DNA from: Nocardiopsis flavescens
Lineage (GTDB): Bacteria > Actinomycetota > Actinomycetes > Streptosporangiales > Streptosporangiaceae
Assembly: GCF_900141985.1 (NCBI RefSeq)
Contig: NZ_FQZK01000003.1
Location: 434,001 to 498,000, forward strand
Direction: 5' to 3'
Length of the DNA: 64,000 bases
Both the position numbers and the translations under genes were made by a program. The notes under the pieces are model-generated. The model saw only the letters and a program-made list of their open reading frames with translations. It did no database searches and was not told the DNA's origin. Shown piece by piece: positions 55,377 through 63,267 of this stretch. Positions within the stretch are counted from its first letter, which is position 1, and every line of letters starts with the position of its first letter.

Positions 55377-56636
55377 TCAGGCCAGCCCGGCCTCGGTGAA
55401 CGCCTTCAGCGACGGGGCGATGGTGGCCGTCACCCCGGCACTGACCGCGTTCAGGGTCTTGAGCCCGTCGCCGGTGTTGAGGACGACGGTCTCGGCCCCG
55501 GGGTCGAGCCGGCCCTCGCGGACCAGCTTGCGCAGCACGCCGGTGGTGACGCCGCCCGCGGTCTCGGCGAAGATGCCCTCGGTGCGGGCCAGCAGCGAGA
55601 TCGCCTCGACCACCTCGTCGTCGCCCACGTGCTCCACCGATCCGCCGGTGCGGCGGGCGATGTCGAGGACGTAGGGGCCGTCGGCCGGGTTGCCGATGGC
55701 CAGCGACTTGGCGATGGTGTCGGGCTTGACCGGCTGGATGACGTCGTGGCCCTTCTCCCAGGCCTGCGCGACCGGGGAGCAGCCGGTGGCCTGCGCGCCG
55801 AAGATCTTGTACGGCCGGTCCTCCACCAGGCCCAGCTCGACCAGCTCCTGGAAGCCCTTGTCGATCTTGGTGAGCTGGGAGCCGGAGGCGATGGGCACGA
55901 CGATCTGCTCGGGCAGCCGCCAGCCGAGCTGCTCGGCGATCTCGTAGGCCAGCGTCTTGGAGCCCTCGCCGTAGTAGGGGCGCAGGTTGACGTTGACGAA
56001 GCCCCAGCCCTCGCCCGCCTCGTCGCCGATGAGCTCGGAGCAGAAGCGGTTGACGTCGTCGTAGTTGCCGTCGATGGCCACGACCCGGCCGCCGTAGACG
56101 GCGGCCATGACCACCTTGGCCTCCTCCAGGCCCGCGGGGATGAACACGCAGGACCCGAACCCGGCCCGGGCGGCGGCGGCTCCGACGGCGCCGGCCAGGT
56201 TGCCGGTGGAGGAGCAGGACAGGGTGGTGAACCCGAAGTTGCGGGCGGCCTCGACGGCGATGGCCACCACCCGGTCCTTGAAGGAGTGGGTGGGGTTGCC
56301 GGAGTCGTCCTTGACGTGCAGGGAGGCCAGGCCCAGTTCGGCGGCGAGGCGGTCGGCCCTGACCAGGGGGGTGAGGCCGGGGTTCATGTTGGGGAGTTCG
56401 GCGACGTTGTCCGGGACCGGGAGCAGGTGCCGGTAGCGCCAGATGTTGGCGGGGCCGCTCTCGATGTCGGCACGGGTGACGGTGCCGAAGTCGTAGGCCA
56501 CTTCCAGCGGGCCGAAACAGAACTCGCAGGCGAACCGGGGGGCGAGGTCGTAGCGCTCACCGCACTCGCGACAGGACAGCGCTGCTGCGGGTCCGAAGGC
56601 GCGGACGGCGGTGGGTTCGGTGGCGGTCATCGCCAT
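55377..56636 (-). CDS. thrC: Threonine synthase-family PLP enzyme (possible homocysteine-forming paralogue)
   Basis: A 419-residue fold-type II PLP enzyme. The N-terminus has a small zinc ribbon (C22, C25, C37, C40), as in many actinobacterial threonine synthases. HSFKDR contains the PLP lysine, K120. CSSTGNLAGAVGAAAARAG is the phosphate-binding loop and IASGSQLTKIDKGF another conserved block. It would act on O-phosphohomoserine. A SAM-I riboswitch directly upstream and a sulfur-carrier gene downstream are unusual for plain threonine synthesis and suggest that sulfur may be the nucleophile. ATG 56636; ATG 56630 is also possible. Confidence 0.85.
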   Translation of the reverse strand: MAMTATEPTAVRAFGPAAALSCRECGERYDLAPRFACEFCFGPLEVAYDFGTVTRADIESGPANIWRYRHLLPVPDNVAELPNMNPGLTPLVRADRLAAELGLASLHVKDDSGNPTHSFKDRVVAIAVEAARNFGFTTLSCSSTGNLAGAVGAAAARAGFGSCVFIPAGLEEAKVVMAAVYGGRVVAIDGNYDDVNRFCSELIGDEAGEGWGFVNVNLRPYYGEGSKTLAYEIAEQLGWRLPEQIVVPIASGSQLTKIDKGFQELVELGLVEDRPYKIFGAQATGCSPVAQAWEKGHDVIQPVKPDTIAKSLAIGNPADGPYVLDIARRTGGSVEHVGDDEVVEAISLLARTEGIFAETAGGVTTGVLRKLVREGRLDPGAETVVLNTGDGLKTLNAVSAGVTATIAPSLKAFTEAGLA

Positions 56637-56651
56637 GGCGAGGCGTCTCCC

Positions 56652-56790
56652 CTCATCTTCCCTGGCGGACACCTTGTCCCCAGGCCGGAGTTGGCACCTG
56701 TCCCGGCCGCCTCGCGTGTGCGCGAGCGATGTACGCCGAGATGGTTGCCGGGGCTTCGCAGGGCCGGTCCCTCCACCCCTCTGGATGAGC
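56652..56790 (-). promoter_or_regulatory. SAM-I (S-box) riboswitch before the threonine-synthase-family gene
   Basis: The minus-strand RNA reads CTCATCCAGAGGGGTGGAGG near the start, then GGCCCTGCGAAGCCCCGGCA, a variable P3 arm, AGGTGCCAACTCCGG, and closes with GATGAG. These are the hallmarks of SAM-I: P1 closed by CTCATC/GATGAG, the GGUGGAGGGA core and the GCAACC/AGGUGCCAA joins. The 3' P1 strand touches the GAGGGGAG ribosome site, so SAM binding would probably block translation of the gene that begins 15 bases later. Confidence 0.9.
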
Positions 56791-57154
56791 AATATGAAAT
56801 TGTCGAGCGTTGTGTCGGTTCCTTCCGGATCCGGCATGGTCACTGTAACGGACGGGTCGGGCCGTTTTCCACGGGGCGTGATCCGGGTAACACGAACCGA
56901 CTCACATGGTGAGACGGCGCAGGTCCGGGGGTGACGCGTGCACGTGCCGTGTTTCCGGGGGGTGACATCGCACGCCGGGGGCCGGAGGTCGGGTTTGGGG
57001 CGGGTGCCCACCGGCGAGACCTAGGGTGCGCCCTCCGCCGTCCGCCGCCCGCCTTTCGCGCACCGGGCGGTGTGCCGGACCCGGGGGCCGTTTCCGTATT
57101 CTTCGCCCGACCCGTCAGACCCGCGGAACCGCGCGCCCGAGAGGACGAGACCAC
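56791..57154. other. Divergent intergenic region between the riboswitch and otsA
   Basis: This stretch should hold the promoter of the riboswitch transcript (minus) and of otsA (plus). The part next to the riboswitch, about 56791-56850, has an AT-rich patch with ATATGAAATTG, which is the probable -10 area for the minus strand. The middle is GC-rich. No gene is supported. Confidence 0.4.
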
Positions 57155-58591
57155 GTGGACAAGGCACAGATCCTCATCGCCTCCAACCGGGGGCCGGTGT
57201 CCTTCTCGACCGCGCCGGACGGTGCGCTGGAGCACCGGCGCGGCGGCGGGGGCCTGGTGTCGGGGATGATCTCGGTGGCCACCGAGGTCGACGGCATCTG
57301 GGTGTGCGCCGCCCTGTCGGACGCGGACCGCGAGGCCGCCGCCCGCGCCCCGGGCGCGCGGCTGGACCTGGAGTACGACCTGGACGGCATGCGCGTCCAC
57401 ATGCTCGACATCCCGGAGGAGACGTTCCAGGGGGCGTACACGGGGGTCGCCAACTCGACGCTGTGGTTCCTCCAGCACATGATGTACGACACCCCGAACA
57501 AGCCCTCGTTCGGCTCGGAGTTCCGGCGCCGGTGGGAGGACTACACCGCCTACAACAACGCCTTCGCCGAGGCGCTGGTGGCGGGGGCGGCCGACGGCGC
57601 CCGGGTGGCCGTGCAGGACTACCACCTGGCGCTGGTGCCGCGCATCCTGCGGTCCCGCCGCCCCGACCTGCGCATCGCACACTTCTCGCACACCCCGTGG
57701 GCGCCCCCGGAGTACCTCCGTCTGCTGCCCGACGACATCGCGCGGGAGCTGCTGTCGGGCATGCTCGGCGCCGACCGGCTGGGCTTCCTCAGCCCGCGGT
57801 GGGCGGACGCGTTCCTGCGCTGCTGCGCGGAGATCCTGGGCGCGGACGTGGACTTCTCCCGCCGGACCGTGGAGCACGGCGGCCGGGTGGTCGGGGTGGG
57901 CGTGCACGCCCTGGGCGCCGACGAGGCCGAGCTGCGCGCGAGCGCCGCCGACCCGCGGGTGGCGGCCCGCCGGGAGACCCTGGAGGAACTGGTCGGGGAC
58001 ACCCGGCTGATCGTGCGCGTGGACCGGACCGAGCTGTCCAAGAACATCGTGCGGGGCCTGGAGGCGTACCGGGAGCTGCTGCTCGCGCACCCGGAGTGGC
58101 GCGGCCGGGTGACCCACCTGGCGTTCGCCTACCCGAGCCGCGGCGACGTGCCCGAGTACCGCGAGTACACGGACCGGGTGCTGCGGGTGGCCAAGGAGAT
58201 CAACGAGGAGTTCGCGACGTCCGGGTGGACGCCGCTGGTCCTGGAGGTCAACGACGACTACCCGCGCTCGCTGGCCTCGTTCCAGCTGGCCGACGTGCTG
58301 CTGGTGAACCCGATCCGGGACGGCATGAACCTGGTGGCCAAGGAGGGCCCGGTGCTGTCGGAGCGGGACTCCGTGCTGGTGCTGTCGCGCGAGGCCGGGG
58401 CCGCCGACGAGCTGGGCCGGCACGCGCTGACGGTCAACCCCTACGACACCGTGGAGACGGCGCGGGCGCTGCACCGGGCGCTGTCGATGCCCGCGGACGA
58501 GCGGCGGCAGCGGCGGGAGCGGCTGGTGGAGGCGGCGGTGGCGCTTGCGCCCCGGCGGTGGTTCCAGGACCAGCTGCGCTCCCTGGGCTGA
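57155..58591 (+). CDS. otsA: Trehalose-6-phosphate synthase
   Basis: A 478-residue GT20 glycosyltransferase that joins UDP- or GDP-glucose to glucose-6-phosphate. The start ILIASNRGPVSF, the VQDYHLALVPRILR motif and VNPIRDGMNLVAKEG (nucleotide-sugar site) are diagnostic. GTG 57155 is chosen with AGAGGA ahead, where the family homology begins; longer starts are unlikely. The partner phosphatase otsB lies 3.8 kb downstream on the same strand. Confidence 0.95.
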   Translation: MDKAQILIASNRGPVSFSTAPDGALEHRRGGGGLVSGMISVATEVDGIWVCAALSDADREAAARAPGARLDLEYDLDGMRVHMLDIPEETFQGAYTGVANSTLWFLQHMMYDTPNKPSFGSEFRRRWEDYTAYNNAFAEALVAGAADGARVAVQDYHLALVPRILRSRRPDLRIAHFSHTPWAPPEYLRLLPDDIARELLSGMLGADRLGFLSPRWADAFLRCCAEILGADVDFSRRTVEHGGRVVGVGVHALGADEAELRASAADPRVAARRETLEELVGDTRLIVRVDRTELSKNIVRGLEAYRELLLAHPEWRGRVTHLAFAYPSRGDVPEYREYTDRVLRVAKEINEEFATSGWTPLVLEVNDDYPRSLASFQLADVLLVNPIRDGMNLVAKEGPVLSERDSVLVLSREAGAADELGRHALTVNPYDTVETARALHRALSMPADERRQRRERLVEAAVALAPRRWFQDQLRSLG

Positions 58592-58761
58592 CCGGCGCCC
58601 GGAGCGCCCCTTCCGAGGGGGCGGCGGTGGTTCCGGCACCGGCCGCGCTCCCCGGACCGGCCGGGGCCCGGCCGCCCGCCCCGGCGAGCCCCCTCGCCCG
58701 GGGGAGGCTTCTCCCCCCGTCGGGGGAGGCCGGCCGCCGCGGTGCGGGCGAGACTCGTGCC

Positions 58762-59298
58762 ATGGACTTCCCGGACGCGACCTCCCGCCCTTCCTCCACC
58801 GCCGTCCCCGCCCCGCGACCGCCCTCGGGCGGCGGGGTCCGCGGCTCCGCCGGGCCCGGCCCCGTTCGGGGGCCGGCCCGCACCGCCCGGTGGGCGGTGG
58901 CGGCGGCGCTGTGGTCGCTGTTCTACGTCGCGTCCAAGGTGGCGTACGCACTGGACGGGCGGCTCGGGGTGACCGGCGGCCCCCGGGTGGCGGCCGACTC
59001 CTACGCCGCCTACGGCCCCGGGGAGGTGGCCGCCGCCCAGTGGGCCAACGCCGGGGTCGGGCTGGGTGCGGCGCTGCTGTTCGCGCTGTGCGCCCTGCCG
59101 AGCGCCCGCCGGGTACCCCGTCGGCTGTCGCTACCGCTCCTGGGCGGGGTGGCGGCCGTGGTGCTGGCGGGCGCGGTCGGCATGGTGGTGCGGGATCTGT
59201 CCGCCGGTTCGGGCGGAACGTTCTTCGGTCTGTACTGCCTGGTGTGGGGCGTCCTGGCGACGGGTGTGACGGTGGGTCTGGCCCGGCGCCGCCCCTGA
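58762..59298 (+). CDS. Four-helix hypothetical membrane protein
   Basis: A 178-residue protein. A disordered Ser/Pro/Gly-rich start of about 40 residues is followed by four hydrophobic segments, the first with WAVAAALWSLFYVASKVAYALDG cut by charged turns. The pattern recalls DUF3995-like membrane proteins, but I am not certain. It sits between otsA and the GrpB gene, which is on the other strand. No enzyme motif was seen. Confidence 0.65.
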   Translation: MDFPDATSRPSSTAVPAPRPPSGGGVRGSAGPGPVRGPARTARWAVAAALWSLFYVASKVAYALDGRLGVTGGPRVAADSYAAYGPGEVAAAQWANAGVGLGAALLFALCALPSARRVPRRLSLPLLGGVAAVVLAGAVGMVVRDLSAGSGGTFFGLYCLVWGVLATGVTVGLARRRP

Positions 59299-59310
59299 GC
59301 GGTGTGCCGG

Positions 59311-59904
59311 TCAGGCCTCGGGCGCGGGTGCCCCGGCCTCGGCGAGCAGCTCGCGCACCACCGCGGACTTGGCCTCGGAGTAGTCCTGGATCTTCTCCCA
59401 GGTGCGCTCGGACAGCTCGCGCTTGACCGCCACGTAGCGCTCGCGGGCGCCGGCGTCGGCGATGAGGTGGTCGCGGAACATCCGCATCCGCTCGACCTCC
59501 GGGCAGCCCTCGCTGAAGACGTGCAGGTTGAGGTTGACGTCGGGGCCCTTGAACACGCGGTGCTCGTACCAGGCGGGCTCGCGGATCACCAGCATGTAGC
59601 CGACGGAGTAGAGGTCGGGGAGGTAGGCGCCCTCATCGGCGGAGTCGGCGACGACCAGCAGCAGGTCGACGCAGGGTTTGGCGGGCAGGCCCGGGACCGC
59701 GGTGGAGCCCACGTGCTCGAAGAGCAGGACACGGTCGCCGAGGGCCGCGCGGACCCGCTCGGCCTCGCGGACGAACAGGTACGGCCACTTGGGGTCGTAG
59801 TCGGAGATGTGGACGCGGCCGTTGACGAGGTTGCGGTGCTCGGGGGAGGGATCCATCCGCAATTCCCCGCGGGAGGGCAGCGGTGACGCTTCGAGGGGAG
59901 ACAT
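59311..59904 (-). CDS. GrpB family protein (nucleotidyltransferase-like)
   Basis: A protein of about 197 residues. RVHISDYDPKWPYLFVREAERV and FEHVGSTAVPGLPAKPCVDLLLVV are the two hallmark blocks of GrpB/UPF0157 proteins; the latter carries the GS...D-x-D-like nucleotidyltransferase pattern. ATG 59904 is given, but ATG 59856 (MDPSPEHR), behind GGGGAA, is also good and still includes the whole domain. Relatives are fused to dephospho-CoA kinase in some actinobacteria; this one stands alone. Confidence 0.85.
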   Translation of the reverse strand: MSPLEASPLPSRGELRMDPSPEHRNLVNGRVHISDYDPKWPYLFVREAERVRAALGDRVLLFEHVGSTAVPGLPAKPCVDLLLVVADSADEGAYLPDLYSVGYMLVIREPAWYEHRVFKGPDVNLNLHVFSEGCPEVERMRMFRDHLIADAGARERYVAVKRELSERTWEKIQDYSEAKSAVVRELLAEAGAPAPEA

Positions 59905-60464
59905 TCCACAAAGGTTTCTCCGTTCACCCTCCTGAGTCAAGAGTATACGGCGTCGCTTACATATGCACGTGTATTCGTCACACCACTAACAGCCGAATCG
60001 CCACGGAGAGCAACGCGCCGGACACTCTTGGGCAGAATATCTCCCTCTTTTTCTTCGGCTTCTCCCTTTCCCGCGTATCTTTCCTTCCGAAACCCCCTCC
60101 CCCGCCGCGCAGACCACAGAGGACAGGCATCACAGCAGGTCAGATCAGCAAGAGCACCCCGGCGGCCCCGGCCGTACGCGCCGGGGGCCGCGGCCCGGGA
60201 CAGGTGTTCGAGGAAACGGCCTTCGTCCGCGCCCCCAACGAAAGCCGCTCCCCCGGCGAAATGGGCGTGCCGCGCCGGTCCGGCACGGTTCCCATGCACG
60301 CCTCGGGCGGACGCCCGAGCCCCGCGCGGAATCGGCCGGATCGGTGCGGCGAAATGGTGGGGGAATAGTACGCACGGCGCCGCCCGGCCCTTCTGCCTGG
60401 GCGTTCGGCGGCGGGTGCGCGGAGCGCCCGCCCGTGCGGCCCGGGGCCGTGCGGGCGGGACGGG
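59905..60464. other. Long intergenic region with an AT-rich, pyrimidine-rich tract
   Basis: About 560 bases between the GrpB start and the mycosin-like gene, both on the minus strand. Bases 59935-60110 are distinctly AT- and pyrimidine-rich for this genome, including a CTCCCTCTTTTTCTTCGGCT stretch. TATACT on the minus strand (59943-59948) may be a -10 of the GrpB gene. Frames open on both strands here have poor codon bias, and I do not support a gene. A small RNA is possible. Confidence 0.35.
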
Positions 60465-61619
60465 TCAGTTCCTGCGGCGGCGGCCGCCCTTCTTGCGGCG
60501 GGAGGCGGGCGGCGCCTCCGCGGCGCGCTGCGCGGCGATCTCGGCGTCCTCCAGCGCGCGCTCCGCCTTGACCCCGTAGGGGTCGGCCGAGGAGCGGCGC
60601 ACCCACACCACGATGAGGGCGATGCCCAGGGCCAGCACCAGGCCGACCATCGCGAACCACACCCAGACGGGCACGGACGGCCTCTCCTGGGCCTGCTCGG
60701 CCAGTTCCTCGTCGATGAGCGGGACGTCCTGCGCCGCTCCCGAGGCCTGCGCCTCGGCACCGGTCAGGTGCAGGCTCGGCAACCCGCCCGGACCCTCCTG
60801 CCCGCCCTCCACCAGGGCCGCGCGGATCTCCTCGGGGCGCAGCTGCGGGTGGGCCGAGCGCAGCAGCGCGGCCGCGCCCGCGGTCATCGCGGCCGCGTAC
60901 TCGGTGCCGGTGACCTGGACCTGCCCCATGTCGGGCCCGGCGGTCTCCAGGTCGGCGCCGGGGGCGACCAGTTCGATCGCCCCGGCGTCGGGCGAGCCGG
61001 AGATCAGCTCCGACTCCTCGTCCACGCCGCCGACGGCCAGCACGTTGGGGTCGGCCTGGTTGTCCGCCGGGCCGACCACCAGGGCCCCGGCGGCGACGGC
61101 GTCGCGGGTGGCGCCGGTGAGGTCGGAGCCCTCGGGGATCTCGGGGAGCAGGATGACCTGCGCGCCGGAGTCGGCGGCGTGGCGCACGGCGGCGGCCAGC
61201 CGGTCCTCGGTCGGGATGACCAGCAGCACCGAGTCGGGGGACACGCCGAGCACGCCGCCGTCGGCGTCCATGCCGTGCCCGTGGCCGGCCACCAGCGCGG
61301 CGGCGGCGCTGCCCGCGTCGGCGTCGCCGTCGTTGGAGCCGAGTTCCTCGTCGATCGTCAGGTTGTCGACCAGATCGGGGTGGTCGGCGTGCACCGAGGC
61401 CCCCGGGAGGGCGACGGTGATGCCCTGGCCCTGTGTTTCCGGCCACAGTTCCTGGGCGTTGACGGCCTGGAGCCCCCATTGTTCCGGGCGGAAATCGGGC
61501 ACCCCGTCCGCCGCCGCGGGGGCGGCTGCCAGGCCGAACAGGACGGTCGCTGCCACGGCGACGGTCCCGGTGTGTTCCCTGTGACGGCTGATGCCCCCGA
61601 GCACGACAGGCTCCCTCAT
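60465..61619 (-). CDS. Mycosin/subtilisin-like pseudoprotease (catalytic triad lost)
   Basis: A 384-residue protein with the layout of a mycosin: signal peptide to about residue 38, subtilisin-like domain, then one membrane helix near 305-330 and a short basic cytoplasmic tail. All three catalytic positions are altered. The Asp of VAVIDTGV is Gly73, the His of HGTxVAG is Ala106, and the Ser of GTSxA is Glu240. Structural elements (HPDL, LVAG, GVDEESE, TAGAAAL) remain. It should therefore be an inactive scaffold or binding protein. No type VII secretion gene is visible in the window. ATG 61619 has AGGGGAG ahead. Confidence 0.85.
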   Translation of the reverse strand: MREPVVLGGISRHREHTGTVAVAATVLFGLAAAPAAADGVPDFRPEQWGLQAVNAQELWPETQGQGITVALPGASVHADHPDLVDNLTIDEELGSNDGDADAGSAAAALVAGHGHGMDADGGVLGVSPDSVLLVIPTEDRLAAAVRHAADSGAQVILLPEIPEGSDLTGATRDAVAAGALVVGPADNQADPNVLAVGGVDEESELISGSPDAGAIELVAPGADLETAGPDMGQVQVTGTEYAAAMTAGAAALLRSAHPQLRPEEIRAALVEGGQEGPGGLPSLHLTGAEAQASGAAQDVPLIDEELAEQAQERPSVPVWVWFAMVGLVLALGIALIVVWVRRSSADPYGVKAERALEDAEIAAQRAAEAPPASRRKKGGRRRRN

Positions 61620-61812
61620 GTTGCTCCCCTGTACGGCCGTAATTCTGTCACGAGCACAGGTTCCCGGCGTGGACAAGTGGCGGTGGAGGTAGGAAAGGCA
61701 ACTGTATCGTCGCTGCCAGTCCTAGGTTTTCCGCTCCGCATCCGGCATGTCGAGTCGCTAGCATGAGTCGGGCCGATCCGGACAAACCAATTTCCCGTGC
61801 AGGGGGTGTCCC

Positions 61813-62097
61813 ATGCCGAATATCGGTCCGGCCGAAGACGGCCAGTCGGCACTTGCCGATCGCGATCAGCGCATCCTGGCCTTCGAGCGCCAGTGGTGGA
61901 AGTTCGAAGGCTCCAAGGAGCAGGCGATCCGCGACGAGTTCGGGTTCTCCGCCACGCGGTACTACCAGCTGCTGAACGGGCTGGTCGACCGCCCGGAGGC
62001 GATGGCCTTCGACCCCATGACGGTCAAGCGGCTGCGCCGGGTGCGCGCCGACCGCCAGCGCCAACGCAACGCGCGGCGGCTGGGCATCCGCCTCTGA
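61813..62097 (+). CDS. DUF3263 domain protein (HTH-like)
   Basis: A 94-residue basic protein. DRDQRILAFERQWWKFEGSK, the KEQAIRDEFGFSATRYYQLL helix-turn-helix-like stretch and a C-terminal RRVRADRQRQRNARR tail define DUF3263, common in actinobacteria. It is probably a DNA-binding regulator; targets are unknown. AGGGGGTG lies ahead of the ATG. It is divergent from the mycosin-like gene. Confidence 0.85.
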   Translation: MPNIGPAEDGQSALADRDQRILAFERQWWKFEGSKEQAIRDEFGFSATRYYQLLNGLVDRPEAMAFDPMTVKRLRRVRADRQRQRNARRLGIRL

Positions 62098-62168
62098 GGC
62101 CCCTTTTCGGTCACACGCCGACCGGAATATCACGGACGCGACCACAGGCCCGAAACCAGACAAAAAGT

Positions 62169-62196
62169 GCGGGTGCGCACCGAAGTGCGCACCCGC
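62169..62196. terminator. Hairpin with a stable tetraloop and a minus-strand U-run
   Basis: Perfect 12-base arms 62169-62180 and 62185-62196 with a four-base loop, CGAA on the plus strand and TTCG on the minus strand. On the minus strand it is followed by ACTTTTTG, so it looks like a classical terminator in that direction. It lies 71 bases after the DUF3263 stop and may serve both ways. Confidence 0.8.
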
Positions 62197-62348
62197 CTCT
62201 CTCATCCCACACGAACCACCATGATGCCCCGGACCCGGTGAACGGCGGCCGAACGCGGCACGGACATCGGACACCGGTCGTGCGACGCCCGCGGGGCCCG
62301 CGCCCGTTCCGGTTAGGTTGGAGTCCGCCCCTGACGGAAAGGCCCGCC

Positions 62349-63176
62349 ATGCAGCTGCCCGCACCCGGAACGACCGAGGGGCGCGCCGCCCTCGCCGCCC
62401 TGCTGTCCGACCCCGCACGGGCGCTGGTCGCCTTCGACTTCGACGGCACCCTCGCGCCCATCGTCGCCGATCCGCGCGACTCCGCGCCCGAGCCGGGGAT
62501 CGTGGAACTGCTCGCCGCGCTGGCCGGCCGGCTGGGCACGGTCGCCGTCGTCACCGGGCGCCCGGCCGCCACCGCCGTCCGCCTGGGCGGGCTGGACCGG
62601 GTGCCGGGCATCGTGGTGCTGGGCCACTACGGCGCCGAGCGCTGGGAGGACGGGCGCGAGACCGCCGTCCCGGTGCCCCCGGGGGTGGACCTGGTCCGGG
62701 CCGAGCTGCCCGGGCTGCTGGACTCCCTCGGCGCACCCGAGGGCACGTGGGTCGAGGACAAGGGACGCTCGCTGGCGGTGCACACCCGCCGCACCGCCGA
62801 ACCGGACGCCGCGCTGGACCTGGTGAAGCCGCACCTGGTGGAGCTGGCGGACCGGGCGGGCCTGCGGGTGGAGCCGGGCCGGATGGTCATCGAGCTGCGC
62901 CCCGCGGGCGTGGACAAGGGCGCGGCCCTGTCCGCCCTGGTGGCGGAGCGGGCCGCCGGCTCGGTGCTGTTCGGAGGCGACGACCTGGGCGACCTGCCCG
63001 CGTTCGACGCGGTGGTCCGGCTGCGCGCCGAGGGCGTGCCCGGGCTGACCGTGTGCTCGGCCTCGGCCACCGGGGAGGCCGCCGGGATCGCCGAGGCCGC
63101 GGACCTGGTGGTCCAGGGGCCCGCGGGTCTGGCGGCGTTCCTGGGCGGCCTGGAACAGGCCCTGGCCCGGGGCTGA
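62349..63176 (+). CDS. otsB: Trehalose-6-phosphate phosphatase
   Basis: A 275-residue HAD-superfamily phosphatase. VAFDFDGTLAPIVADPRD is the HAD motif I with the nucleophile Asp. VVTGRPAATAVRL (motif II), KGAALSALV (motif III Lys) and FGGDDLGDLPAF (motif IV) follow, as in OtsB. It removes phosphate from trehalose-6-phosphate, the product of OtsA, whose gene is 3.8 kb upstream. GGAAAGG lies ahead of the ATG. Confidence 0.95.
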   Translation: MQLPAPGTTEGRAALAALLSDPARALVAFDFDGTLAPIVADPRDSAPEPGIVELLAALAGRLGTVAVVTGRPAATAVRLGGLDRVPGIVVLGHYGAERWEDGRETAVPVPPGVDLVRAELPGLLDSLGAPEGTWVEDKGRSLAVHTRRTAEPDAALDLVKPHLVELADRAGLRVEPGRMVIELRPAGVDKGAALSALVAERAAGSVLFGGDDLGDLPAFDAVVRLRAEGVPGLTVCSASATGEAAGIAEAADLVVQGPAGLAAFLGGLEQALARG

Positions 63177-63183
63177 ACCGGGC

Positions 63184-63208
63184 GGGGGAGGCCCCGGAGG
63201 CCTCCCCC
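63184..63208 (+). terminator. Terminator hairpin after otsB
   Basis: Perfect ten-base arms 63184-63193 and 63199-63208 with a five-base loop, beginning seven bases after the otsB stop. No U-run follows. It also lies 60 bases past the end of the opposing serine hydrolase gene and may serve both. Confidence 0.65.
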
Positions 63209-63267
63209 GGTCCGCGTGCGCCTGCGCGGACCGGGACCCGCTCCCGCTCCGGAGGCGGGCTCTCCCC

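Noticed and set aside
59937-60368. Two opposing open frames (about 120 and 160 residues)
   Set aside because: Composition is unlike real genes here, there is no clear ribosome site, and both overlap the AT-rich control region of the GrpB gene.
60465-61619. Active S8 protease
   Set aside because: All three catalytic positions are replaced.
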